Part shown: positions 1 through 8,200 of the stretch, piece after piece | Position numbering within the stretch: position 1 is the first letter of the stretch | Layout: the number at the start of each line of letters is the position of its first letter | DNA from: Halocafeteria seosinensis | Lineage: Eukaryota > Sar > Bigyra > Bicosoecida | NCBI GenBank assembly: GCA_001687465.1 | Contig: LVLI01000684.1 | Span: forward strand, 1 to 31,118 | Length of the DNA stretch: 31,118 nt | Direction: 5' to 3' | Notes under the pieces: model-generated | The model's database searches: none | What the model was told of the DNA's origin: nothing | What the model saw: the letters and a program-made list of their open reading frames with translations, nothing else | Program-made: the position numbers and the translations under genes

Positions 1-1060
1 AACGATCACTGCAGCGACCCGTAATAAGGCTGCAAATCATGCTATGTGGCTCAGCCACGTAGTTAAATTATAGATAGATAGAGGTGGCAACACCTCGTCC
101 CATGTAGTTAGTAAACTTACATCGGACATAAATTTTCACAACCCTAACGGGTTCCCATGCTGGATTAGGGCCCCAATACCCTAAGCACAGTATGTTAACA
201 AGTTTGCTGCGCGCTACATAAAACGCCAATACCATATTAAACTGAATCGTATTCATGCTTAGCGAATATTGCATCTGCGTCGCGTAAAATACGCAGACAG
301 ACTTCGTCGATGGGGCCCCAAAAGTCACATTTGACGCCGAAGTAAGTCCTCTTTTGGCCTCTGTGCCGTGTACGTACGACGATTACAGGTTGAATACGCA
401 ACGATGTGGTTACTCGCTGTCGATACACATGAAGGGATGGGCACTTAAACTCGTCTGTCAGGAGGAATGGAGGCCTCTCTACCGGCGTCCTGGTCGAACC
501 TGCCGCAACTCGGGGCCTTCGTATGGTTCACACATAGCGACTCCAACAGCGCTACGCGTCATACAAGGCGATATTGTTGACATAATTCAACACATGTTCG
601 AGGAGGACGGAATTTTGTTCTTTGATAGCTCATATCCTGACTCCCTCCAACTCTGGCCGGCGGAGCCAGTTGAAGTTGGTATAGCAGTGCCTCGTTTGCC
701 AAGCAACTCCCCTTCGCGTGAGTGCATAGCTGCATGAGACAGTCTTATGAAGACGATATGGGTGTCACGGACCTATTCACAAATTGATTTGATATTTCGC
801 AGGGTACAACTCCATAGAGACACCCTGGCCACCACCAGCCGCTCGCACAGTCTCCCAGATTCGGGCATCTCGGTTTGTTGTAATCGCTACAGAAGAGTTG
901 CCGAAGAGATATAAAAATCCAAAAACATCATCAAATTCGCCTTAGTACACACATACAAAATAAATACACGGATATCGAAAAAATGCAGTATGTTAATGGT
1001 TAATATGTGGTGCAGAGGATGAACGCCTTAAAACTCGTTGCAGAGAGTCCTCAATGATCC
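1..1060. other. No recognisable gene; left-edge accessory DNA
   Basis: I see no protein family here. The longest open stretch on the plus strand is about 354-737, with its first in-frame ATG at 429. It has no recognisable domain, and overlapping open frames exist on the other strand, so I do not call a gene. A TATA-like string (ATATAAAAAT) lies near 909-918, but no gene follows it directly. Confidence 0.5.
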
Positions 1061-1067
1061 AGTAAGG

Positions 1068-1175
1068 GCGGACCCGTGGAACTAACGCGGACCCGGGGAA
1101 CTAAGAGAAAATTTGGGGGAGCCAAAATTACAAAAAAGGAGGACCCGGGGAACTAAGGCGGACCCGGGGAACCAC
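1068..1175. repeat. Direct-repeat cluster 1 (two pairs of ~19-nt units)
   Basis: Units of the form GCGGACCCGGGGAACTAAG occur at 1068-1086 (GTGG variant), 1087-1105, about 1138-1157 (first bases differ) and 1158-1173 (last bases differ). The two pairs are separated by an A/T-rich spacer containing TTGGGGGAGCCAAA. Downstream, near 1188-1200, there is a GGGGGGACTGAC run. The same pair-spacer-pair layout recurs at 1379-1482 and 3756-3846 with different unit sequences. Confidence 0.85.
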
Positions 1176-1378
1176 AAAAAGGCTCGCAGGGGGGACTGAC
1201 GACCGTCCCAGTCAAGGGGTTAGGCTCACCGAAGCTCGAAATGTCTGGCCTCCTTTCTCAGCACACAAACAACGTCTTCGAGATCTTAGCATATCTACAG
1301 ACAGCTGGTTGTTCGCTCTACACGTATATATGCTGGAAAGGCCTGTATTTTGTCTGTGTAGCTAATTCGAAAATGCGC

Positions 1379-1482
1379 GGCATGGACTACCAAAATCCGG
1401 CATGGACTACCACTGGGGGGAGCCAAAGGGGGCGCGGGAACGGCATGGACTACCAAAATCCGGCATGGACTACCAAACTCCC
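1379..1482. repeat. Direct-repeat cluster 2 (two pairs of 20-nt units)
   Basis: The unit GGCATGGACTACCAAAATCC is present at 1379-1398 and 1442-1461. Each copy is followed at once by a second, partly matching unit (from 1399 and 1462). The spacer contains GGGGGGAGCCAAAGGGGG, which shares GGGGGAGCCAAA with the spacer of cluster 1. In one frame the unit would read MDYQNPAWTT, but nothing else supports coding. Confidence 0.85.
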
Positions 1483-1562
1483 CTCTGTGAAGACCGGATT
1501 AGTAACGGGCTTTGGGAAACTCACCAATTGATGATACGCCAGACGAGATCGCACTAACGGCC

Positions 1563-2906
1563 ATGTCATTGAGAATAAAATCTGGACTCTTACCGATATC
1601 AGGCCAAAAATTGGTGGATCGACCCGACATCTTTGGACCGGCACCTGCTTGTCCAGCGTGCCACCAATCCCGGTGTTTCAGCTCCTCCATGGCCGGTTGG
1701 AAGCATCTTCTAATGGAATGTCCGATGCCAAACATAAGGCGAATCGCCAACAAACATACGCAGGAAGCTGACCAACACATTTTAGAGGATGCCTCCCAGA
1801 CCCTTCGAAAGCTCAAATGGGACAAGTCATCTCTAACAGAGGTTAATTCGACTAATGACACCTTGGAATATTGGGGAAGCTGCCGCAAATGTGTGATACC
1901 ACGAATGATCATAAATACGAGAGCAGGAGATACGAATTCAAAGCCGGAGAGGAAAACGAGGTACAGGTTAGACTTGTATCATTATTATAAAGCAAACGAC
2001 GAGGTTTACCAAATATGGCGAGACCTATTCAATGAGTTCGACATCTCTTTGGATATAACAATATTGGATGGCGTGTTGTCTATGTTAGTGGAGAAAGACA
2101 GAAGTATATACATTAAAGATTTGGAACCGACGCATATAGGACCGTCCATCTGGTTAAAACCGAAAGCCAAAACGGAAATAGAAAACGAGTTTGGTCTCCG
2201 AGCGATAAACTGGACTCCTGTGCTTGGAATTACAAGCTCCCTGTGCTGGTGGAATGGTGACGTCATGACTGGCCAAATCTGTAGACATAAGGATTACCTC
2301 CCTCAAGGAGTTGTTGTATATGTGAAAACGCCAAGCGCCATACCACTGGAGAGACTTAGAGCTCTGTGGAATTTGTGTTATGTGAAGAATTCGTCAGGAT
2401 TGGCCCCAGACTCCACTGATATTGGGATTTGGATTAATGGAAGTTGTTTAACGAAGTATATAAAAGACGTGCCTGGCATTAATAGTTCAACTGCATATGG
2501 AGAGATTTGGAACCCTCCGTCTGATAAAATCAGATATAATCCAACACACTGGTGGCTCGGCCGTGAGGAAGAAGAAGTGATACGTTGGTATCACGGAACG
2601 CAACATCAAGGGGACATCATGCGGCAAAATTTGTTAAAGTCTGCCCGTGCAGCACAACGAATTGAACGGTATTTTCGCAAAAGATATGATATTTGGTGTA
2701 TGCACAACGATATTGATTCTCCTGTATTATGGGACAGACAACATTATCGTGAATTCCAGCAACGGCCACAAACTGTCAAAGCCTTCATCGAACTCACTCC
2801 TGCCCAGAAGAAAGTATACAAGCACGTCCTAGCCCAAAATCGACGGGCTATCGCCGCCAATCAACGGAAAACCGTTTCGATAACCGGCAGCTTACCAGAT
2901 GAGTAG
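1563..2906 (+). mobile_element. Probable 3' part of a non-LTR (LINE-like) retrotransposon ORF
   Basis: The frame is open from 1506 to the TAG at 2904-2906; its first ATG is at 1563, giving 447 codons. The first ~70 residues resemble the segment just after the reverse transcriptase in LINE ORF2 proteins. That segment has a run of the type LRIKSGLLP, then CPAC, then WKHLLMECP, which fits the C2HC zinc-knuckle (zf-RVT) pattern CxxC...HxxxxC. The remaining ~370 residues are rich in Trp, Tyr and charged residues, and I recognise no domain in them. No reverse transcriptase catalytic YxDD lies upstream in the window, so the element looks 5'-truncated, as LINE insertions often are. An 11-T run and a small hairpin follow the stop. 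The LINE assignment rests on one short motif. A host gene of unknown function is the alternative. Confidence 0.45.
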
Positions 2907-2912
2907 TTTAAC

Positions 2913-2955
2913 TTTTTTTTTTTCACTTCGCAACAAAAGCGCATTTTTTGCGTAG
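2913..2955. other. T11 tract and imperfect hairpin after the retrotransposon-like ORF
   Basis: T11 lies at 2913-2923. ACTTCGCAA at 2925-2933 can pair with TTGCGTAGT at 2948-2956 with one mismatch. LINE 3' ends commonly carry a hairpin or homopolymer recognised by the reverse transcriptase, so this may be the element's 3' end. That is inference from position. Confidence 0.35.
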
Positions 2956-3075
2956 TTTTAGCCTTGAAGGCGTGTAGTTGCCCTCTATGCGCCAGTTACA
3001 TAGCCTACTTAGATCTTCAGCAGCACTGGCCCCTTCATGGATAGTTGAAGGCAAGTCAGTCTGCTTTCTCTTTCA

Positions 3076-3132
3076 GCGTACCGCGGCCCATCATAGGCGG
3101 TACGCCCTGCTAACAGCACCTAGTGCTGTTAG
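3076..3132. repeat. Two adjacent perfect inverted repeats
   Basis: GCGTACCGC (3076-3084) pairs perfectly with GCGGTACGC (3097-3105) across a 12-nt loop. Four bases later CTAACAGCAC (3110-3119) pairs perfectly with GTGCTGTTAG (3123-3132) across a 3-nt loop. No coding region explains them. They could be transposon-end structures or a folded RNA element. Confidence 0.8.
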
Positions 3133-3307
3133 TCCAGAAACCTGCATACATCCCGCATCGTGCAAATGCCGGATACAATACACACGAACCTGTACAAACA
3201 ATATATAAGATATCCAAACATACATGTAGAGAGATATTTTTGTTCTCTATCTGTACATATGCTTGGATTGTCTGNACGTGCAATGAGTGTTGAGTACAAG
3301 AATGGCC

Positions 3308-3329
3308 GGCATGGAACTCCAAAATCCGG
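3308..3329 (+). repeat. Solitary cluster-2-like repeat unit
   Basis: GGCATGGAACTCCAAAATCC matches the cluster 2 unit (1379-1398) with a small internal shift (an added A after GGA and a lost A before CC). It is a single copy 1.8 kb downstream of cluster 2 and abuts the left end of the iminopeptidase-like relic. Confidence 0.6.
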
Positions 3330-3405
3330 GATTGCTAGTTATCTCACATTGTTCCGCGCTGACTCCATTGTAGAAGATGCCGAAAGGCTTCGAAAGTCTC
3401 TTGGC
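3330..3405 (+). pseudogene. Relic resembling proline iminopeptidase (alpha/beta-hydrolase, S33)
   Basis: The plus frame encodes ASYLTLFRADSIVEDAER, followed by LRKSL. This matches the conserved segment of S33 proline iminopeptidases that follows the RGTG motif (typical form YLxxFRADSIVxDxExxRxxL). The preceding residues GRHGTPKSG loosely resemble the family's RGTG-TP segment. No catalytic GQSxGG, and no other part of the enzyme, follows. The frame stops shortly after at 3415-3417. I read it as a short orphan fragment; the match is by pattern recognition only. Confidence 0.4.
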
Positions 3406-3755
3406 GTATCCCGATGAACGATTTACGAGGCGAGTCTACACCGGGTACGTCCCCATTTCGGGCCGGCTTTATCGAGGTTACTACGCTAAAGTCGTTTAAA
3501 GATCACAAAGTGTCTATTGATGTCGACAGTCGATGGAGCTCCTGTATTTGAGTGTTCGCACCGCAGAACAACCTGAAGATCCGGCATTCCCGGAGCCCGC
3601 TTTTACACCACTTTATGATTCCTCACACAATACACGTATGAAACTTCCAGTCACATACTGTATACAAAATCACTGGACTCCACAGAGTCAGCACATACCC
3701 ATGTATATGCAGTTTCGCGTTTTATGAGCCATGCAAGAGGGGTGGAAATCTGCGG

Positions 3756-3846
3756 CGTCCACTCACTAGCAACGTCCACACACTACCAATGGGGGGAAAT
3801 CTCCCCCGTCCACTCACTACCAGTAGCGTCCACTCACTACCAGTTT
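3756..3846. repeat. Direct-repeat cluster 3 (two pairs of 17-20-nt units)
   Basis: Units begin CGTCCACTCACTACCA. They lie at 3756-3772 and 3773-3789 (17-nt period), then at 3807-3826 and 3827-3846 (20-nt period). The pairs flank the spacer TGGGGGGAAATCTCCCCC, itself nearly self-complementary. GGGGGACTGTGAAG follows. The architecture matches clusters 1 and 2, although the unit sequence differs. Confidence 0.85.
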
Positions 3847-4008
3847 GGGGGACTGTGAAGCCCCAACACAGCTGGAGTTTACTCTCAAAGAGCACTTCAT
3901 CGGTCCCGCGCTTTAAAATCAAGTGGATCCATTCGAGCATTAACTAGACTGCCTCATTTCAACTGGATTCCAGATAGAGAATGATGACCAGAACGTGCTC
4001 TTAGAGGA

Positions 4009-4453
4009 ATGGAGGAGCAGTTCTTGAGGTCCAATGAAAAAATTGTAAATTTCCAACGACCGACTACCGATGGAAGGACGGTACTGATAGCATCTGCTTA
4101 TTGGGGATCCCTCAATTTGATCAAATATCTGCTTCGAGCTGAGCGATGGCAGCTCGACTGGAAAACGGCAGCAGACTATGCACTTTCTAGAGGCAACAGG
4201 GAGATCGCGCAGATTTTTCAGTCCAAGGGACGTGGGGAAGACCTTTCTGGGCATGCAAAACGGTCTGACTGTAGGAAACAAGCTCAAGCAGATGACGAAG
4301 TTGCCGATCTCTATGCCAGACGACGAAGTTCCTGATCTCTATGCATTGGATCCCAGACGATTACAATCCGAAAAAAATGAATCTGCTAAGTCGCACATAC
4401 TGAAGGAAGGCGAACCCTGCAGCCAAGGGGAACGCTGGACGCAACATTTTTGA
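4009..4453 (+). pseudogene. Ankyrin-repeat gene fragment, frameshifted
   Basis: From the ATG at 4009 the frame encodes DGRTVLIASAYWGSLNLIKY followed by LL, then KTAADYALSRGNREIAQIF. These are two recognisable ankyrin-like half repeats (TxLxxAxxxGxxxxVxxLL and KTAxDxAxxxGNxEIAxxL). The frame ends at 4335 because a 28-nt segment is tandemly duplicated (GACGAAGTT at 4294 and again at 4322), shifting the frame by one. The protein-like sequence DDEVPDLYALDPRRLQ continues in the next frame to a stop at 4451-4453. Without the duplication the two halves would be one ORF. This is probably a decayed copy or a gene whose remaining exons I cannot join. Ankyrin domains mediate protein binding, and nothing more specific can be said. 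Confidence 0.5.
4294..4349 (+). repeat. 28-nt tandem duplication in the ankyrin fragment
   Basis: GACGAAGTTGCCGATCTCTA starts at 4294 and its near copy GACGAAGTTCCTGATCTCTA starts at 4322. The period is 28 nt, not a multiple of three, so it changes the reading frame of the surrounding ORF. Two substitutions separate the copies within those 20 bases. Confidence 0.8.
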
Positions 4454-4486
4454 AGCTTTTCCGCAAATATACGTACCTACCGTTGA

Positions 4487-4873
4487 CCCTTTCCAGCAAG
4501 TGCGACAGCAAACAATGATCAGTACAACCCGAACGAAGATTTCGACCTAAACGACGATGAATTCTTGGATGATGTAGAACGTGAAGATGATGATGATTTT
4601 GGAGAGAATGAAGACGACAGCAATGGCGAGAATCGGTCCTTCAATGAGTATCCTGACGAAGAAGGTTTTCCACAGGATGATGAAGATGCATCGTTTCCCG
4701 GTGATGAAATGGATGATGCGGATGGAGGTGATGGCGACTCGGCAGAGGAAGCAGGCTTTTGAGAATTGTTACATCGCGAACTCGAAAAGGAGGATGAGAT
4801 GTTTGAGATGACTCCTCAATTATTAAGAAGTTTGACTCAACGAAGACATGGACGTATGACGGACCAAGACTGA
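4487..4873 (+). pseudogene. Acidic low-complexity ORF with an internal TGA
   Basis: The frame opens after a TGA at 4484-4486. It encodes a run dominated by Asp and Glu (for example DDVEREDDDDFGENEDD) up to a TGA at 4760-4762. The same frame then continues as plausible protein (ELLHRELEKEDEMFEMTP) to a TGA at 4871-4873. A CGA-to-TGA change would explain the internal stop. There is no ATG near the left end. CCCTTTCCAG at 4487-4496 could be a splice acceptor, so this may be a later exon of the ankyrin-type gene just upstream. Acidic tails occur in many nuclear proteins and no family can be assigned. The internal stop favours decay. Confidence 0.35.
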
Positions 4874-5265
4874 GTCACTGAGGTGCTTGCTCAGTTTCCC
4901 ACGGAAGCGATTTTATTGCTGCCTCTGCAGATTCTGTGGAAGTACTAATTTTGCTAGCAGCGATGAACTACGTTTTACTCGATAAGTGCTTTGGTTCTGA
5001 CGAATGCTGTGGCCGATGAAAATTCAAGAAAGCTGGAATACCGTTTTGTTTGTTAACTTGATAAGGATGTGCTGTGCCGGTGGTGAATTGTCTACGAACG
5101 TGCTTATCAGTTTCATTGATTTACAATGGTGCTATCTGCTTATGGTAGTATGACGCATGACGGCCGATTAGTACCGTCTAACTAGGCGGCAATGAATCAT
5201 GGGTGAAATGCACACCACCCAACACACGTGGCAAACAGTCCCTTCCATCACGAACGGAAGCTGTT
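4874..5265. other. Intergenic, no gene; 3' flank of ATR
   Basis: No supported ORF. A short plus-strand frame near 4910-5020 (reading like SDFIAASADSVEVLILLAAM) has faint ankyrin character and may be more of the upstream relic. The rest is the downstream flank of the minus-strand ATR gene, which stops at 5266. Confidence 0.4.
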
Positions 5266-8200
5266 TCAGAGAAATGGCATCCTGCAAACAGTCGCAGTAC
5301 CTTGAAAACGGGTAGGACACAGACGATTGGAACTCCAGCTGCACTTACCAGCCAACGAACATCTCTAAAAGGTTTGTAGTGGCTGTTGCTTCCTTCAACA
5401 GTTTGTCAACTTGCCCATGAACCGATAGCTGGAAAACATACAAATGGGAAATATAGTGAAAAAATGTAAATAAAAAATTAGAAGCTCACGTCTTGCCTGT
5501 TTCTTACCTCAGGTTGATTCCTGTCGAGAGTTCTGGCGGCATTTTTGTGGCTTATAGGAAGAGCGTATGCAATAAATTCTTTTCCTTGGTTGTACTTCCC
5601 TCTGAGGCGATCTTCAATTCGGTCAATCATCCGCTGTCCATTTTGATTAACAACCTCAAATCCCGAAACAGTGGATCCAAATGAAGATGCGGCCGAAGGG
5701 GCTACAGGTTGAGACGCAACCCCACTACGTCCTTGACGACTCCATTCAACGAGTGGGTCATGAATAAAGCTTTCGAGACCGCTACGTAGCAGCTCGCGGT
5801 GCTGTCGCAGCACAGCCAAAACGACCTCGCACACCTTTCGAAACGAACCTTCGTACCCAGCAATCCCCATTGCATCCAGCATATTCGGAGTTAACCGGAA
5901 AGGTACGACTTCTGGCTGAGGTAACGTGAGACCTTTGTCGAAGAGACAGTCAAAGTCCACATGAACCACTTCTCCGGTCAACTTGTGTAACATAATGTTG
6001 TCCGCATGACGATCACCAAGTCCAATGACGTGACCAACGATAGACCAACACGCTGCCGACCGGGTGTACGTGCAACGGGCCTGGTACCATTGGGTAGGGT
6101 CGTCGAAAGTATCATTAAACCAATGATGTAACACTGCGGGAAACCTCGACTGAACGTTCCGCTGGTAGGAGTCTAATCGGGCTTCCGTTGTTACATTTTC
6201 AAGTTTCTGCAGCCGAGAGAACGCCTTTTGCAGCTTAGAAGCCATCACCCAAGGATCATTTAGACCGAACTTGTCTGAATATATAGGCTTTATTGCATGA
6301 CGCAGCCCACTAGTGTGTTCTACCCACTCCATCAACCCACATTCTTCGTTCAAGCAGGTGACCGCATATGTTCGAAGTCGTAGCCCTCGTCTTCGCCCTT
6401 CGGTATCCTTCGAAAGTAAGCGATTAACGGTAGTGACGAACTCCATCATGCGTGCATCCTTACGAAGATCCCCTCTTTGCTCTGCTTTACACAAAAATCC
6501 ATATCTTCTTCCATCAGATCCCGTCATTACGATCCGCTTGGGTTTTTCCTTGCTTGGTAGGACCTTAGCTGTGTCATCAATGCTTCTAACATAGACGCTC
6601 TTTTCTACCGGTGGAAATCCATCTCCCGTAGCCTCATCGCTAGCTTGGTTTTCCTTTTTGCTTCGGAGTGACACTCTCACCATTAATGCAGAGAGAGTAG
6701 GCACAAGAAGGCCAACTTCCCTGAATTTCAACGATGACAATTCATCCACTCTAGTGGTCTCAGCTTTGTTTTGAACTTCACGCTTAGCGAGTTTAATGAG
6801 GCTGTCAAACAGTTTGTCCGTGCTATCAATTAATTGGTCCATCGGTACGTTTCTCCCCATCACATTTTCCACCTCCTTACCTCTCGCTGCCCTCTCGATT
6901 ACTTTACCTGCCCTCTGCTTACGAAGTTCCACACGGGAGCGACGCAAGCCAAGAACGGACCAAAGGGCAACCCTGGGGTACTTACGAACAATGCTGCTTA
7001 AGATATTACCCAGCAGCTCGTATACTTTATCATGGCGGTGACAAATTCGTGAGGTGAGCTGAGGGAGAACAGTTACCCAGTGATAGGCGGGAATCGTTTC
7101 GGACAGCTTCCTTACTTGTGCGGTGAGCGCCTCTAGAGTGGTATCATTCGGACAATTGCCAACAGAGTCACCGGTATTCGAACGATGCTTTCCTTCTGAC
7201 CGGCTATACCTAGCTACGGCCGCTCCATAGTCTAGCCACAACGTAAGTATTCTGGGGAGAGCTTGAAAGAGATACTTGCTGCCACCAGATCGAAGAGTTG
7301 CACTGTACTCCGTAATCACACCAACAAGATACTCGTCATTGTTGGTCTCTTTCAATAGTTGATCGTAATACTGGGCGAGATAAAAGTGTCCCTTCGGGAA
7401 CTCACTTCTTCCGTTAAACTCAAAGCCCTCACCCAACTGGATGGCCGCTTTATACCGATCAATGATAAACTCACTAGCTCTTCGCGTTTGAACAAGCCAA
7501 TTGGTAACGGAGATAAGGCGTTTGGCTACTTCAACACGATCGCTCCTACAGTTAATTTCCTGTTCTTTCTGCCGAAACATTTCGACCAATCTGTGGGGAT
7601 GAATTTCCACAGGCTCCAGCTCGGCGATGGCCGCATTTATGTGCCCCTGAGAGAGCAGTAGCTTCGCGTATTCTCGTTGAGATCCTTTACTATCACCAGT
7701 GGAGCTTTCGATCAGGGCAGCGCGAGCTGTAGTGTAGTATGATTCATGTCGTGCGAGCTTAGCTAGCTTAAGCCAAGACATGGTTTCCTCCTCTCGCATC
7801 TCGTGTAGAGACGAAATGCAACGTCGGACAGCGAGGAGTGGTTCAACAACTTGCAAAGCTGGTGCCATGGTATCCAGTCTTTGCCACCATCTCCATTCAT
7901 CCCATTCCTCCTTCTTTGATATTTGGGTTCGACGTCCTTTTTCAGTCAGTTCAATGGATTTCTCCACTTCTCGTATTTGCTGCAAGTGCACCAATGAGGG
8001 GTAGCACCTGGAATAACTCTCCGAAGCAGAAGCAGCGACGGCAGCCACAGCTTCTTGTCGGGCGAGATTGATCGCTTCCCTCGCCCGTCGGACAGCTGAT
8101 TGACCAAAGTTGCAATCAAAAATCCCTCGTTGCTGTTTTCCCCGTGAAGGACCCAAACATATCGGGGTTTCACGGGGGTTGTCTCGATACCCGCTAACAA

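Noticed and set aside
1068-1482. CRISPR-like array
   Set aside because: Units are adjacent in pairs without unique spacers of constant length, no cas genes exist here, and the context is eukaryotic.
1374-1531. Coding repeat peptide MDYQNPAWTT
   Set aside because: The frame follows simply from 20-nt repeats; the third cluster gives an unrelated peptide and no gene surrounds either.
2006-2266. Minus-strand ORF inside the retrotransposon-like ORF
   Set aside because: It is antisense to a much longer open frame and shows no family resemblance.
3076-3132. Helitron 3' terminus
   Set aside because: A hairpin is present but no CTRR end follows within the usual short distance, and no Rep/helicase sequence is visible.
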